Below, in pieces: positions 50,339-60,357 of a stretch of DNA of 64,000 nucleotides. The stretch comes from Staphylococcus pseudintermedius (GTDB lineage Bacteria; Bacillota; Bacilli; Staphylococcales; Staphylococcaceae). The stretch is taken from NCBI RefSeq assembly GCF_001792775.2, contig NZ_MLGE02000004.1:1-64000 (forward strand), written 5' to 3'. Each line of letters begins with the position of its first letter. Within the stretch, counting starts at the first letter, position 1. Both the position numbers and the translations under genes were made by a program. The notes under the pieces are model-generated. The model ran no database searches, was not told the DNA's origin, and worked only from the letters and a program-made list of their open reading frames with translations.

Positions 50339-50416
50339 CTGTAGGTGAAAACATATGACTCATAGGCTCCTATGTTTTTATAGATGTATTATACGCGCAT
50401 TGCATTTATTTTGAAA
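50339..50416 (-). promoter_or_regulatory. Toxin promoter and structured leader
   Basis: The minus strand has TTTCAA (50411-50416), 17 bases, TATAAT (50388-50393). The leader then contains AAAACATA...TATGTTTT with the internal palindrome CATAGGAGCCTATG. This hairpin resembles the 5' structures that limit toxin translation in type I systems. Confidence 0.6.
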
Positions 50417-50461
50417 GTATATTGAGGGCCACAGTGTAATTTTATATATACAATAACCATT

Positions 50462-50493
50462 AAAAGACTCGGATCACTTAATATCCAAGTCTC
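50462..50493 (-). terminator. Terminator of the 79-residue membrane protein gene
   Basis: On the minus strand AGACTTGGAT and ATCCGAGTCT form a perfect stem with one G-U pair, followed by TTTTAAT. It separates this gene from the toxin promoter. Confidence 0.8.
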
Positions 50494-50596
50494 GAATCTT
50501 TGTCAGTTTTGCAACGTACTATCAAAACAGATGTATTTCTACACCTTCTAACTCATTCTACATATGTAAAGTCATTACCGGATCCTGACGCTTTAT

Positions 50597-50836
50597 TTAC
50601 TTATCCTCTTTCTTTGAACTCCCTACATCAAACACAGTGACAACAAGGGCAAATAAAAATGCAATCATGAGCCAATTGTCATAAATGCGATTCTCAAAGA
50701 AATGCGTTACAGTAATCTTATCTACAACATTGAATATGCGCGGATTCGGTGGCACGTAACCGATCCAGTACATTAATAATATGCCAGCCACACCGATGAT
50801 AAAAGTGATGAAAAAATCTTTTAATAACTTTTCCAT
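50597..50836 (-). CDS. Small membrane protein of unknown function, 79 residues
   Basis: A 79-residue protein with two likely membrane helices, FFITFIIGVAGILLMYWIGYV and NWLMIAFLFALVVTVFDVG. The loop between them (PPNPRIFNVVDKITVTHFFENRIYD) probably faces outside, and a charged GSSKKEDK tail ends the protein. The ATG at 50836 follows AAAGGAGG at seven bases; the frame continues upstream but without support. It has its own terminator and a 180-base upstream region. It looks like a real, well-translated gene, but I do not recognise the family. It sits between the toxin locus and infB. Confidence 0.75.
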   Translation of the reverse strand: MEKLLKDFFITFIIGVAGILLMYWIGYVPPNPRIFNVVDKITVTHFFENRIYDNWLMIAFLFALVVTVFDVGSSKKEDK

Positions 50837-51002
50837 CAACGTCCTCCTTTGTTTGTCTTTATTATACAAAAGTTTAAAATTTAAAGGAATAAAGTTTTAG
50901 TTTTTTGCTACTTTTAAAAGGTGCATATAAACGCTAAAGTAACAACAATAAGCAAGTGAATGAAAAACAATTTAAAATTCATGCGCCATTTTTTACATAA
51001 CA

Positions 51003-51039
51003 AAACCTCCTTCAACCCATCATAGACTCAAGGAGGTTT
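51003..51039 (-). terminator. infB terminator
   Basis: AAACCTCCTT and AAGGAGGTTT form a perfect 10-base stem, followed on the minus strand by TGTTATG. The T-tract is weak. The AAGGAGG inside it looks like a ribosome binding site but is part of the stem. Confidence 0.65.
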
Positions 51040-51050
51040 CATTCAGTTCA

Positions 51051-53189
51051 TTATCTTTCTACTTCTACCATGACAAATGCTTCAATAATATCGCCTTCTT
51101 TAATATCATTGAATTTCGCTACTGTGATACCACATTCGTAACCTTGTGCAACTTCTTTCACATCGTCTTTGAAACGTTTCAATGTATCTAATTCGCCTTC
51201 AAATAATACGACACCATCACGGATAACACGGACACCTGCGTCACGTGTGATTTTACCTTCAGTGACATAACTACCGGCGATTGTACCGACTTTCGATACT
51301 TTGAATGTTTGACGTACTTCTGCTTGACCGATGACTTTTTCTTCAAATTCAGGATCAAGCATGCCTTTCATTGCGGATTCGATTTCTTCAATCACGTTAT
51401 AAATGACACGGTGTAAACGCATATCGACATTTTCAGCGTCTGCTGCACGTTTTGCCCCTGCATCTGGACGGACGTTAAAGCCGATAATGATACCGTTTGA
51501 CGCATGTGCTAATGTCACGTCAGATTCGTTGATTGCACCTGTTGCTGTATGAATAATACGCACGTTTACGCCCTCAACATCAATTTTCATTAATGACGCG
51601 GCTAATGCTTCCACTGAACCTTGTACGTCACCTTTGATGATGACATTCAAGTCTTTCATTTCACCTTGTTTCATTTGTTCGAACAAGTTATCCAATGTTA
51701 CGTTTTTGCTTTCTTGACGTTGTTGAATAATATTTTCTTGTTCACGTGCTTCACCGATACGACGTGCTTTTTTCTCGTCTTTGAATACGACGAAGCGGTC
51801 ACCTGCTTGAGGTACGTCGCTTAAACCAGTGATTTCAACTGGTGTTGATGGACCTGCAGTTTTAATACGTTTACCGAGGTCGTTCACCATTGCTCGGACT
51901 TTACCATGTGTGTTACCGACTACAAGTGCATCGCCGACATTTAATGTACCGTTTTGCACAAGTAATGAAGCGGCAGGACCACGTGATTTGTCTAATTCAG
52001 CTTCGATGACTGTACCGACTGCTGCTTTATTCGGGTTCGCTTTTAATTCTTGTACTTCAGAAACTAAGATAAGCATTTCAAGTAAATCGTCAATACCTTC
52101 ACCACTTAACGCTGATAGTGGTACGAAAATCGTATCGCCACCCCAGTCTTCAGGGATGAGATTGTATTCCGCTAGTTCTTGCATCACACGGTCAGGGTTC
52201 GCTGTTGGTTTATCAATTTTGTTGACTGCAACGATAATTGGCACATCTGCTTCTTTCGCATGGTTGATTGCTTCAATTGTTTGAGGCATCACACCATCAT
52301 CAGCAGCGACAACTAAAATGGTAATGTCCGTCACTTGAGCACCACGCGCACGCATTGTTGTAAAAGCGGCGTGTCCTGGCGTATCTAAGAACGTGATTTT
52401 TTTGCCATTGTTCGTAATTTGGTAAGCACCGATATGTTGTGTGATACCGCCTGCTTCTCCTTCAGTAACACGTGTATTACGAATTGAGTCAAGCAATGTC
52501 GTTTTACCATGGTCAACGTGTCCCATGATAGTCACAACTGCTGGACGTACGATCGCGTCTTCATCTTCTTCAACGTCTTCAAAATAAATTGACAAGTCGT
52601 TATCATCAATGACCACTTCTTCTTCAAGTTCCACACCGTAATCAGATGCAACTAATTCAAGTGCTTCAATATCTAAAGATTGGTTGATGTTCGCCATAAT
52701 GCCAAGCAAGAATAACTTTTTAATAATTTCTGATGAATCTACGCCGAGTTTGTCTGATAATTCACCCACTGTAATACCTTCAGTGTAAGTGATTTTTGAT
52801 GGCAGTTCTTTAGGTTCACTTGGTTGTTGTGGTGCATTTTTCTTGTTTTGCTTTTTGTTTTTATTGCCTTTGTTGTTTTTCTTGTTTTGTTTAGGGCCGT
52901 TATTTTTACCCTTTTGTTGCTGATTGTTGCCTTGTTTTTGGTTGTTACCTTGTTTTTGGTTTTTACCTTGTTTTTGGTTTTTGTGATTTGATTGAGTATT
53001 TTTTTGCTCTTTTTGTTGTTTCGGAGCTTGGTTTTTTTTGAATACTTTATCCAACGCTTTCACTTGGTCATCTTCTAAAGTTTGCATGTGGTTGGACACT
53101 TCGATTCCCGTTTTCTTTAACTCATCAATTACATCTTTACTTTTAATATTTAAATCTTTGGCATACTCATAAATTCTTTGTTTACTCAT
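51051..53189 (-). CDS. infB: Translation initiation factor IF-2
   Basis: GTPase that places initiator tRNA on the 30S subunit and promotes subunit joining. The 712-residue protein has an N-terminal IF2_N domain ([20 protein letters not shown]), a low-complexity Lys/Gln/Asn linker (residues about 55-125), a second IF2_N domain, the G domain with [12 protein letters not shown] around residue 220, DTPGHAAF and NKIDKP, then the beta-barrel and C-terminal tRNA-binding domains. The start is the ATG at 53189 after AGGAGTGG. Last gene of rimP-nusA-ylxR-ylxQ-infB. Confidence 0.97.
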   Translation of the reverse strand: MSKQRIYEYAKDLNIKSKDVIDELKKTGIEVSNHMQTLEDDQVKALDKVFKKNQAPKQQKEQKNTQSNHKNQKQGKNQKQGNNQKQGNNQQQKGKNNGPKQNKKNNKGNKNKKQNKKNAPQQPSEPKELPSKITYTEGITVGELSDKLGVDSSEIIKKLFLLGIMANINQSLDIEALELVASDYGVELEEEVVIDDNDLSIYFEDVEEDEDAIVRPAVVTIMGHVDHGKTTLLDSIRNTRVTEGEAGGITQHIGAYQITNNGKKITFLDTPGHAAFTTMRARGAQVTDITILVVAADDGVMPQTIEAINHAKEADVPIIVAVNKIDKPTANPDRVMQELAEYNLIPEDWGGDTIFVPLSALSGEGIDDLLEMLILVSEVQELKANPNKAAVGTVIEAELDKSRGPAASLLVQNGTLNVGDALVVGNTHGKVRAMVNDLGKRIKTAGPSTPVEITGLSDVPQAGDRFVVFKDEKKARRIGEAREQENIIQQRQESKNVTLDNLFEQMKQGEMKDLNVIIKGDVQGSVEALAASLMKIDVEGVNVRIIHTATGAINESDVTLAHASNGIIIGFNVRPDAGAKRAADAENVDMRLHRVIYNVIEEIESAMKGMLDPEFEEKVIGQAEVRQTFKVSKVGTIAGSYVTEGKITRDAGVRVIRDGVVLFEGELDTLKRFKDDVKEVAQGYECGITVAKFNDIKEGDIIEAFVMVEVER
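52930..52983 (-). repeat. 18-base tandem repeats inside infB
   Basis: Three tandem 18-base units starting CCTTGTTTTTGGTT (plus-strand reading), with a degenerate fourth on the upper side, encode the repeated [12 protein letters not shown] hexamer of the IF-2 linker. In-frame copy-number change would alter only linker length. Confidence 0.7.
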
Positions 53190-53205
53190 TAAACCACTCC
53201 TAACA

Positions 53206-53511
53206 TTATTCATCTATCATTGACATCAACTTTTTTGCAAACCCTTGATCAGTAATACCGACATTGACGCGTGCACCTTTACCTAATGCATCTCCTAAAT
53301 CGTTACGGTTACTAACAATGCGATAAGGTGTTTGATAACTGTTACATTTATTGATGATATTATTTTTCGTACTCTCAGACGCGTCACTTGCGATGAGCAC
53401 AAGTTTTAAACGACGCTTTTTCACTTCAGTAAGGATGACAGATTCGCCTGTCTTCACTTTTCCCGCACGCATCGCCAAACCTAAAAAGTTTAAAAATTGT
53501 TGTTCATTCAT
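53206..53511 (-). CDS. L7Ae-family ribosomal protein YlxQ
   Basis: A 101-residue L7Ae/L30e-like protein that binds kink-turn RNA in other Firmicutes. The block [31 protein letters not shown] and the following [22 protein letters not shown] are family hallmarks. It overlaps ylxR by four bases (ATGA) and ends 16 bases before the infB start, the standard Bacillales order. Its exact RNA target is not evident. Confidence 0.9.
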   Translation of the reverse strand: MNEQQFLNFLGLAMRAGKVKTGESVILTEVKKRRLKLVLIASDASESTKNNIINKCNSYQTPYRIVSNRNDLGDALGKGARVNVGITDQGFAKKLMSMIDE

Positions 53512-53795
53512 TTTGTCGGAATCTCTTCTCTATAGATCAGACGTATAATTTCTTTGTAAACAGGTTCAAGTGATTCTTCTGACGCTTTAAAATAATCCTC
53601 TAATTTGTGCGCCTGTTGTGCCCTTTCAATTAAAGCGATGTCTTTTGAAACGTAAGCCCCGCGTCCCGGCATCTTTCCTGTTACGTCAGCTGAAATTTCG
53701 CCTTCTTTATTTTTGACAACACGAATCATCTCTTTTTTAGGTTTCATCTCATTAGATAAAATACATTTTCGCATAGGAATTTTTTTCTTTTTCAT
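53508..53795 (-). CDS. YlxR family RNA-binding protein
   Basis: A 95-residue protein of the YlxR (DUF448) family, with the conserved KIPMRKCILSNEMKPKKEMIRVV and GRGAYVSKD blocks. Family members are small basic nucleoid- or RNA-associated regulators; YlxR of B. subtilis influences rnpB and tsaD expression. The ATG has AGGAGGGA upstream. It lies 11 bases after nusA and overlaps ylxQ. Confidence 0.9.
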   Translation of the reverse strand: MKKKKIPMRKCILSNEMKPKKEMIRVVKNKEGEISADVTGKMPGRGAYVSKDIALIERAQQAHKLEDYFKASEESLEPVYKEIIRLIYREEIPTK

Positions 53796-53806
53796 AAAAA
53801 TCCCTC

Positions 53807-54985
53807 CTAATTCTCTTTACTTTCATCCTCTAAGCTTGCATTGTCTTCAATGTGTTCATCCGTCGTTGCTTCTAAATCCAGCTCTTCAGCTGTCATCGCT
53901 ACAGGTTCAGTTTCAACAGTTGTTGTTTCTTTTTCACCGATACCTAACGCTTTTGCATCTGTTTCTGATTTAATATCGATTTTCCAACCTGTTAATTTTG
54001 CAGCAAGACGTGCGTTTTGACCACGTTTGCCGATTGCTAATGACAGTTGATAATCTGGAACGATTACAGTCGTCGATTGATTTTCTTCGTCTACAATCAC
54101 ATCAATCACTTGTGACGGGCTCAATGCATTACGTACGAATACTTTCGGATCTTCACTCCATTGAACGATATCGATTTTTTCGCCACCTAATTCAGCCACA
54201 ACCGCTTCTACACGTGCACCTTTCGCACCCACACATGCGCCAACTGCATCAATATCTGGATTTTCTGAGTACACACTAATTTTCGAACGGTCTCCCGCTT
54301 CACGCGCAACAGATTTCACTTCCACAGTACCTTCAAAAATTTCAGGCACTTCTTGTTCAAAAAGGCGTTTTAATAAACCTGGATGGCTACGTGATACAAA
54401 AATTTGAGGCCCTTTTGTCGTTTGTTCCACTTTATTCACATACACTTTGATGCGTTCATTTGGAAGATACGTTTCATTCGGGCTACGTTCTGCTTCAGAT
54501 AATACTGCTTCTGTACGTCCTAAATTCACATAAACATAACGATGGTCCACACGGTCGATCACACCTGTCATAATGTCATCTTCTTTATCGATGAACTCTT
54601 CGTATAAAATTTCACGTTCTGCATCACGTAAACGTTGCATGACAGCTTGTTTAGCTGCTTGTGCACCGACACGACCAAAGTCTTTCGGTGTCACATCTTC
54701 TTCATAAATATCCCCAATTTCGTACGCTGGGTTCTTTACTAATGCTGTCGATAAATCAATTTCTTCACGGTGATCAAACACTTCTTCGACAACCTCTTTA
54801 CGAGAAATCACTCGGAATGTCCCGCTGTCTAAATTTAATTCAACACGGACATTACGTGCGCTGTCGTAGTTTTTCTTATATGCCGTAATTAAAGCTGCTT
54901 CAATTGCATCAACTAAAACTTCTCTAGGAATTTTTTTCTCTTTTTCTAAATATTCCGTTGCTAATAATAATTCGTTACTTTCCAC
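53807..54985 (-). CDS. nusA: Transcription termination/antitermination factor NusA
   Basis: RNA polymerase-associated factor that promotes pausing and intrinsic termination. The 392-residue protein has the N-terminal polymerase-binding domain, an S1 domain (DIMTGVIDRVDHRYVYVNLGRTEAVL around residue 135), two KH domains (with GACVGAKGARV and LAIGKRGQNARLAAKL) and an acidic C-terminal tail of about 40 residues. It lacks the repeats of enterobacterial NusA, which is normal for Firmicutes. The start is GTG, eight bases after AAGGAGGAAAA. Part of the rimP-nusA-ylxR-ylxQ-infB operon. Confidence 0.96.
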   Translation of the reverse strand: MESNELLLATEYLEKEKKIPREVLVDAIEAALITAYKKNYDSARNVRVELNLDSGTFRVISRKEVVEEVFDHREEIDLSTALVKNPAYEIGDIYEEDVTPKDFGRVGAQAAKQAVMQRLRDAEREILYEEFIDKEDDIMTGVIDRVDHRYVYVNLGRTEAVLSEAERSPNETYLPNERIKVYVNKVEQTTKGPQIFVSRSHPGLLKRLFEQEVPEIFEGTVEVKSVAREAGDRSKISVYSENPDIDAVGACVGAKGARVEAVVAELGGEKIDIVQWSEDPKVFVRNALSPSQVIDVIVDEENQSTTVIVPDYQLSLAIGKRGQNARLAAKLTGWKIDIKSETDAKALGIGEKETTTVETEPVAMTAEELDLEATTDEHIEDNASLEDESKEN

Positions 54986-55005
54986 TCATTTTCCTCCTTA
55001 CGTCT

Positions 55006-55473
55006 TTAAAGCATAACTGCGTGACGTGCTTTAGCGATTTTATCACGTGGAATCGTGATGGTTTTCGTCTTTGCTTTGACTTTCACTTCCATAGTAATGG
55101 CATCTTCAGTGACTGATTTCAAATGACCTAACCATTCTTTGTCACCTTCAATCGGTGCATATAACGATACAAAGATCGGTTGTTCAATCGCATTTTGAAA
55201 GCCTTTTTCATTTTTAATTGGACGTTCTGCACCTGGTGATGACACGTCTAAATAATACGCTTGTGGAATCGGATCTTGTTCATCCATCACTTCACTAATG
55301 CGTTCTGATGCGAGTGTACAATCATTCAAATCGACGCCACCCGGTTTATCAATGGCGATACGCAAATAATGATCGCGACCTTCTTTAGCAAACTCAACGT
55401 CTACTAATTCAAAGTTCAATTCGTCAAGGACAGGTTGTATTATGGTTTCAACTTGCTCTGTAACTTTACTCAT
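55006..55473 (-). CDS. rimP: Ribosome maturation factor RimP
   Basis: Required for 30S subunit maturation. The 155-residue protein begins MSKVTEQVETIIQPVLDELN and has the family blocks FELVDVEFAKEGRDHYLRIAIDKPGGV and YYLDVSSPGAERPIKNE, with a C-terminal SH3-like barrel. The open frame extends about 45 codons upstream, through the polC terminator, but the ATG at 55473 with AAGGGGGC is clearly the start. It begins the operon after that terminator. Confidence 0.94.
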   Translation of the reverse strand: MSKVTEQVETIIQPVLDELNFELVDVEFAKEGRDHYLRIAIDKPGGVDLNDCTLASERISEVMDEQDPIPQAYYLDVSSPGAERPIKNEKGFQNAIEQPIFVSLYAPIEGDKEWLGHLKSVTEDAITMEVKVKAKTKTITIPRDKIAKARHAVML

Positions 55474-55502
55474 ACGAGCCCCCTTATGACTGACAAACAA
55501 AT

Positions 55503-55530
55503 AGAAAAGAGCGGGTAACACCCACTCTTC
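55503..55530 (-). terminator. polC terminator
   Basis: On the minus strand GAGTGGGTGTTACCCGCTC folds into a stem of eight pairs with one G-U, followed by TTTTC. It separates polC from the rimP operon. Confidence 0.8.
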
Positions 55531-55597
55531 CCACTTGAGTCTAATTTTATAAGCAACATCATTATACCATAGATTGCATCTTCCGACAAATTTATCT

Positions 55598-58500
55598 CTA
55601 CATATCAAAGATGGACAACTGTGCTTTGTCAGGCATATTCGGTAATGAGCCTAAACTATCGAGGTATTCAATGATTTTTTGTGACACACCAGCTTTTTTG
55701 TTCAAATCTTCTTTCGATAAGAACGGTCCTTCTTCACGCGTTTCAACAATACGTTTCGCTACGTTTTCACCAAGACCCGGCACAGCAACGAATGGCGGAA
55801 TTAATGTATCACCTTCAATAATGAACTCATATGCCTGACTTTTCTCTAAGTTGACAGGTTGCATCCGGTAACCACGATGCGCCATTTCATTCATAATTTC
55901 TAGCACGGTCAATACATCTTTTTCTTTTTTACCTAAATCCATGTAACGTGCATACATATCTTTTACAGTTTGACGAATACTGTCTTTGTCTTTCACCATC
56001 GTAATTAAATCAAAGTCTGACGCACGGACAGTAAAGTAACTTGCATAATAATAAAGTGGATGATGCACTTTGAAATAAGCGATACGTACAGCCATTAGCA
56101 CATAAGCTGCTGCGTGCGCTTTCGGGAACATGTATTTAATTTTCTTACATGAATCCATATACCAATCTGGCACGTTATTTTCTTTCATCACTTGTTCAAA
56201 TTCCTCTGTTAAGCCTTTACCTTTACGTACTGCTTCCATAATTTTAAAGGCGAGTGACGGTTCTAAACCAGCGTACATTAAGTACACCATAATATCGTCA
56301 CGACAACCGATACAGCTCGATAACGTACAAGTTCCACTACGAATCAGTTCTTGTGCATTACCCAACCATACATCGGTACCATGTGACAGTCCTGAAATTT
56401 GTACAAGCTCTGAAAATGTCGTCGGTTTCGTGTCTTCTAACATTTGACGTACGAAACCTGTCCCAAATTCTGGCACACCGAACGTTCCGGTTTTCGCTAA
56501 AATTTCCTCTTCTGTTACACCAAGCGCTTCTGGAGAACTGAAAATCCGCATCGTTTGTTGATCGTCAACAGGAATCGTTTTTGGATCGATACCTGACAAG
56601 TCTTGCAACATCCGAATCATCGTTGGATCATCGTGCCCGAGAATATCAAGTTTCAGAACGTTATCATGAATCGAATGGAAGTCAAAGTGCGTCGTCATCC
56701 AACTTGAACTTTGATCGTCTGCTGGATATTGAATCGGTGTAAAGTCAAAAATGTCCATATAATCTGGAACGACGATAATCCCACCTGGGTGCTGACCAGT
56801 TGTACGTTTAACACCTGTGCAACCTTTCACGAGACGATCCACTTCAGCACCACGTTTATGAATGCCTTGATCATTTAAATACCCTTTCACGAAACCAAAT
56901 GCCGTTTTTTCAGCGACAGTACCAATTGTTCCGGCACGATAAACATATTCTTCACCGAACAAGACTTTTGTATAGTTATGTGCTTTCGGTTGATATTCAC
57001 CACTAAAGTTCAGGTCGATATCGGGGACTTTATCCCCTTTAAAGCCTAAGAACGTTTCGAACGGAATATCTTGTCCTTCTTTGATCATCTCTGTGCCACA
57101 TTCACACGTTTTATCAGGTAAGTCAAAGCCTGAACCGACTGAACCATCATCGAAAAACTCACTCTTTTTACAACTTGGACAAATGTAATGCGGTGGCAGT
57201 GGGTTCACTTCTGTAATTTCCGTCATTGTCGCAACAAAGCTTGACCCGACCGAACCACGAGAACCTACTAAATAGCCATCTTCTAATGACTTTTTAACGA
57301 GTCTTTGCGAAATTAAATAAATAACCGCAAATCCGTTACCGATAATACTTTCTAGCTCTTTCTCTAGACGGTCAATCACAATCTGTGGTAATTCTTCACC
57401 GTACAACTGTTTCGCATGACGATAACTCATTTCACGAATTTCTTCATTTGCGCCTTCCATATTGGGCGTATACAGTTTATCTTTAATTGGAACGACCTTT
57501 TCAATGCGCTCTGCCAACGCACGCGTATTTTCAACGACGATTTGGTGCGCACGTTCTTCACCTAAGAAATGAAAAGCATCTAACATTTCATCCGTCGTTC
57601 TAAAATGTGCTTCTGGTAACGTCGAACGGTTCAACGGGTTACCAGGTTGAGCGGCAATTAAAATACGACGTGCAATCGCATCATGTTCATGTAAATAGTG
57701 GGCATTGCCTGTCGCAATTACTGGAATTTGATTCGTTTCTCCCACTTTTAAAATACGTTCATAAATTTCGACAAGCGTTTCATTATCACGAATCAAGTCA
57801 CGATCTAGTAAATCTTGGTACAAAGCAGGCGGTTGCACTTCAATATAATCATAATATTTCGCAATCCGTTCAACTTCAGATTGATCTCGCTGCATGACGG
57901 CAGTAAATACTTCACCTTCATCGCATGCGGTACCGACTAACAAGCCTTCACGATGTTCATCTAGTAATGACCGTGGAATACGTGGTGTACGGTAATAATA
58001 TTGCACGAGAGACGCACTGACAATTTTAAACAAGTTTTTAAGACCGGTTTGATTTTGCACAATTAATGTGACGTGTTGCGGGCGTGCACGTTTATAAGCA
58101 TCTTCATTCGATAATTTTTTGTTGATATCTTGGTGGTTGTGCACATCTAACGCTTTTAATTGCGCCAACATCTTCACGAAAATATAAGCTGTTGCTTCCG
58201 TATCATAAATCGCACGGTGATGTTGTGTGAGCTCCACGCCATATTTTTTAGCTAAAAAGTTCAAGCCGTGTTTGCCATAACTTGTGTTAATCGTACGTGA
58301 CAACTCAAGTGTATCAATAACCGCATTTGCCGAAGGACCAAACCCGAGACGTTCATAACCGGTATCGATAAAGCCCATATCGAACGATGCATTATGTGCA
58401 ACGAAAATCGCATCGCCTACCCATGCTTTAAATTCAGTAAGCACTTCTTCAATTTCAGGCGCATCTTTTAACATATCATCTGTAATATGCGTCAAGTTTT

Positions 58501-59905
58501 TAATCGTTTCAGTTAACTTTTCATGCGGATTACTAAATCGTTCGAACTTATCAATAATTTCACCATTTTTCACTTTCACGGCGGCCAACTCGATGATTTT
58601 ATCGTACTGATTGGATAATCCGGTAGTCTCGACGTCAAATACAACATATGTCGCATCTTGGAGCATAATATCCGACGGTTTATACGCAATCGGCACACCA
58701 TCATCAACGAGCATGCCTTCCATTCCATAAATCATTTTAATACCATGCTTTTCAGCTGCAGCATGTGCATCAGGATAAGCTTGTACGACGTTATGATCCG
58801 TCACTGCAATCGCATCATGTCCCCATTGTGCAGCTTGTGCGACATAATCACCAATATGCGTCACACCATCCATTTGACTCATTGATGTATGCAAATGGAA
58901 TTCTACACGCTTTTCCGCAGCTTTATCCATTTTTGGTGTGCGTTTAATCGCTTCAATGTCAGACATCATCATCACGAGGTCGCGAATGAACATATCTTCT
59001 TCAATACGACCTTGTGCACGCACCCATTGACCTTCTTTTAATGATTTGAAATGGTCTAAGTCGTTTTTGTTTTTACGTGTAAACATTTTAAGTACGAGTG
59101 AATCCGTATAGTCTGTCACCTTTAATTCAACGATGTGACGGCCACTTTTCAACTCTTTTAAATTAATGTCGAAAATGACACCTTCAATTGCCACCTTAAA
59201 CTCTTCTTCAATAATCGATTCAATCGGTCGAACATTTTCAACTTGAATCGGCTTACCAATTTGACAACGTTCGACGGCCACTTCATCATCTTGTTGTGCA
59301 CGTTGTTCTTTCATTTTTTCAATTTTAGCAGTTGCTTCGCGTGCACTTAGTTCATCTTCCTCTTGAATATGAGCTTCTAATGATGCTAAATCTTCGTCGT
59401 GACCACTTTCATCTGTTTCAAATACAACTTTTTGAATATTAAAACCACATCGTTGCATCGCGCGCACTAAGCTGCCGTTGCACACTTTATTGAAATGGTT
59501 CCCCTCAATATCATTTTGGACGAGAATTTTAACAACATCACCTGAGACAATCATACGTTTTTGTTTTAGTTGCCCTTTCACTTTAGGCGACAATTGTGTT
59601 TGTTCTATACAATCACCTAAATATTTCAGTAAATATTCATCTTGTTGTGACACATCATTGACCGTAATTTTCCAATCTACATCTGCAATATGTTGGAAGC
59701 TTTCTTTCATCGCATGGGTAAAGACTGCATAATCTTCATATTTTAACAATCGTGGCAACCGAATATAAAACGTCCATTTTCGTGATTTTGGGGATACATC
59801 TACACGTGTCAATTGGCCTTGATCAATGAAGTCTTGATCAAAATGGTCTAACATATTCACTTGTTTAAGAAGAATCTTAAATTTTTCTTGATTCTGTAAT
59901 GTCAA
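55598..59905 (-). CDS. polC: DNA polymerase III PolC-type, alpha subunit
   Basis: Main replicative polymerase with its own proofreading exonuclease. The 1435-residue protein has an N-terminal region and OB fold, a PHP domain split around the exonuclease (VEFHLHTSMSQMDG and IAVTDHNVVQAYPDAH, then VVFDVETTGLSNQYDKI around residue 425), the zinc motif YICPSCKKSE...DKTCECG and the polymerase palm with GDKVPDIDLNFSGE. The start is taken as TTG at 59905, eight bases after AAGGTGG; an in-frame GTG four codons upstream lies within that Shine-Dalgarno. Confidence 0.97.
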   Translation of the reverse strand: MTLQNQEKFKILLKQVNMLDHFDQDFIDQGQLTRVDVSPKSRKWTFYIRLPRLLKYEDYAVFTHAMKESFQHIADVDWKITVNDVSQQDEYLLKYLGDCIEQTQLSPKVKGQLKQKRMIVSGDVVKILVQNDIEGNHFNKVCNGSLVRAMQRCGFNIQKVVFETDESGHDEDLASLEAHIQEEDELSAREATAKIEKMKEQRAQQDDEVAVERCQIGKPIQVENVRPIESIIEEEFKVAIEGVIFDINLKELKSGRHIVELKVTDYTDSLVLKMFTRKNKNDLDHFKSLKEGQWVRAQGRIEEDMFIRDLVMMMSDIEAIKRTPKMDKAAEKRVEFHLHTSMSQMDGVTHIGDYVAQAAQWGHDAIAVTDHNVVQAYPDAHAAAEKHGIKMIYGMEGMLVDDGVPIAYKPSDIMLQDATYVVFDVETTGLSNQYDKIIELAAVKVKNGEIIDKFERFSNPHEKLTETIKNLTHITDDMLKDAPEIEEVLTEFKAWVGDAIFVAHNASFDMGFIDTGYERLGFGPSANAVIDTLELSRTINTSYGKHGLNFLAKKYGVELTQHHRAIYDTEATAYIFVKMLAQLKALDVHNHQDINKKLSNEDAYKRARPQHVTLIVQNQTGLKNLFKIVSASLVQYYYRTPRIPRSLLDEHREGLLVGTACDEGEVFTAVMQRDQSEVERIAKYYDYIEVQPPALYQDLLDRDLIRDNETLVEIYERILKVGETNQIPVIATGNAHYLHEHDAIARRILIAAQPGNPLNRSTLPEAHFRTTDEMLDAFHFLGEERAHQIVVENTRALAERIEKVVPIKDKLYTPNMEGANEEIREMSYRHAKQLYGEELPQIVIDRLEKELESIIGNGFAVIYLISQRLVKKSLEDGYLVGSRGSVGSSFVATMTEITEVNPLPPHYICPSCKKSEFFDDGSVGSGFDLPDKTCECGTEMIKEGQDIPFETFLGFKGDKVPDIDLNFSGEYQPKAHNYTKVLFGEEYVYRAGTIGTVAEKTAFGFVKGYLNDQGIHKRGAEVDRLVKGCTGVKRTTGQHPGGIIVVPDYMDIFDFTPIQYPADDQSSSWMTTHFDFHSIHDNVLKLDILGHDDPTMIRMLQDLSGIDPKTIPVDDQQTMRIFSSPEALGVTEEEILAKTGTFGVPEFGTGFVRQMLEDTKPTTFSELVQISGLSHGTDVWLGNAQELIRSGTCTLSSCIGCRDDIMVYLMYAGLEPSLAFKIMEAVRKGKGLTEEFEQVMKENNVPDWYMDSCKKIKYMFPKAHAAAYVLMAVRIAYFKVHHPLYYYASYFTVRASDFDLITMVKDKDSIRQTVKDMYARYMDLGKKEKDVLTVLEIMNEMAHRGYRMQPVNLEKSQAYEFIIEGDTLIPPFVAVPGLGENVAKRIVETREEGPFLSKEDLNKKAGVSQKIIEYLDSLGSLPNMPDKAQLSIFDM

Positions 59906-60065
59906 TTTTCTAACCACCTTATTTGAATAGCCGTGTATGCGTTGGATTCATTAATGTTGAACAATTTTCATGAATACGATCGGTTCATTTTTAGATTTGC
60001 TTTTCTTTTAATTGCTAAACTTATCTATTTTGATATGATTGCTATATTAATTACAATTGCCGCCA

Positions 60066-60185
60066 TGGATTCGCTTTCCCAGGGACTGAAACCTCCAACT
60101 AACCAACGCTTAATTGAACTATTACATTGTTGAAGCGTTGGTGGATTTTCCGGTTCAGCTGATCCCTCGGGAGTCTCATCCATTT
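60066..60185 (+). repeat. Inverted element, copy A
   Basis: Shares about 115 bases with the reverse complement of copy B, including the identical stretches CTAACCAACGCTT and TTGAAGCGTTGGTGGATTTT and the GGAGTCTC end. Inside it AACCAACGCTT and AAGCGTTGGT form a hairpin. It resembles the end of a decayed insertion sequence or a miniature element. Confidence 0.65.
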
Positions 60186-60325
60186 TAGCAATTTGATACC
60201 AAGGACCACTAATCAATGAAATCAAAAAGTTGGAATTAAGCTCAATTGAGTATCAAAAATTTGGTTTCCATTAATAATAATTTGATTGTGCATTTTAATT
60301 TTACACATGTACATGAAAACAATAG

Positions 60326-60357
60326 AAAAGGCTGGACAAACTGAATGTCCCAGCCTC
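60326..60357 (-). terminator. Terminator-like hairpin, proS side
   Basis: On the minus strand GAGGCTGGGACA and TGTCCAGCC form a stem followed by TTTTC. It is the staphylococcal 'ctgggaca' type hairpin. It lies 465 bases beyond proS, so copy B sits between the gene and this terminator. Confidence 0.65.

Noticed and set aside
50905..51003. Short minus-strand peptide MNFKLFFIHLLIVVTLAFIC and an ATG-TAA start-stop after AAGGAGG
   Set aside because: The AAGGAGG is the 3' arm of the infB terminator, the spacing does not fit the peptide frame and it is only about 20-30 codons.
51829..52284. 151-codon plus-strand frame inside infB
   Set aside because: Antisense of the IF-2 G domain, an effect of codon bias; no upstream signals.
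59933..60225. Small frames on both strands in the polC-proS gap
   Set aside because: They run through the inverted element and lack ribosome binding sites.
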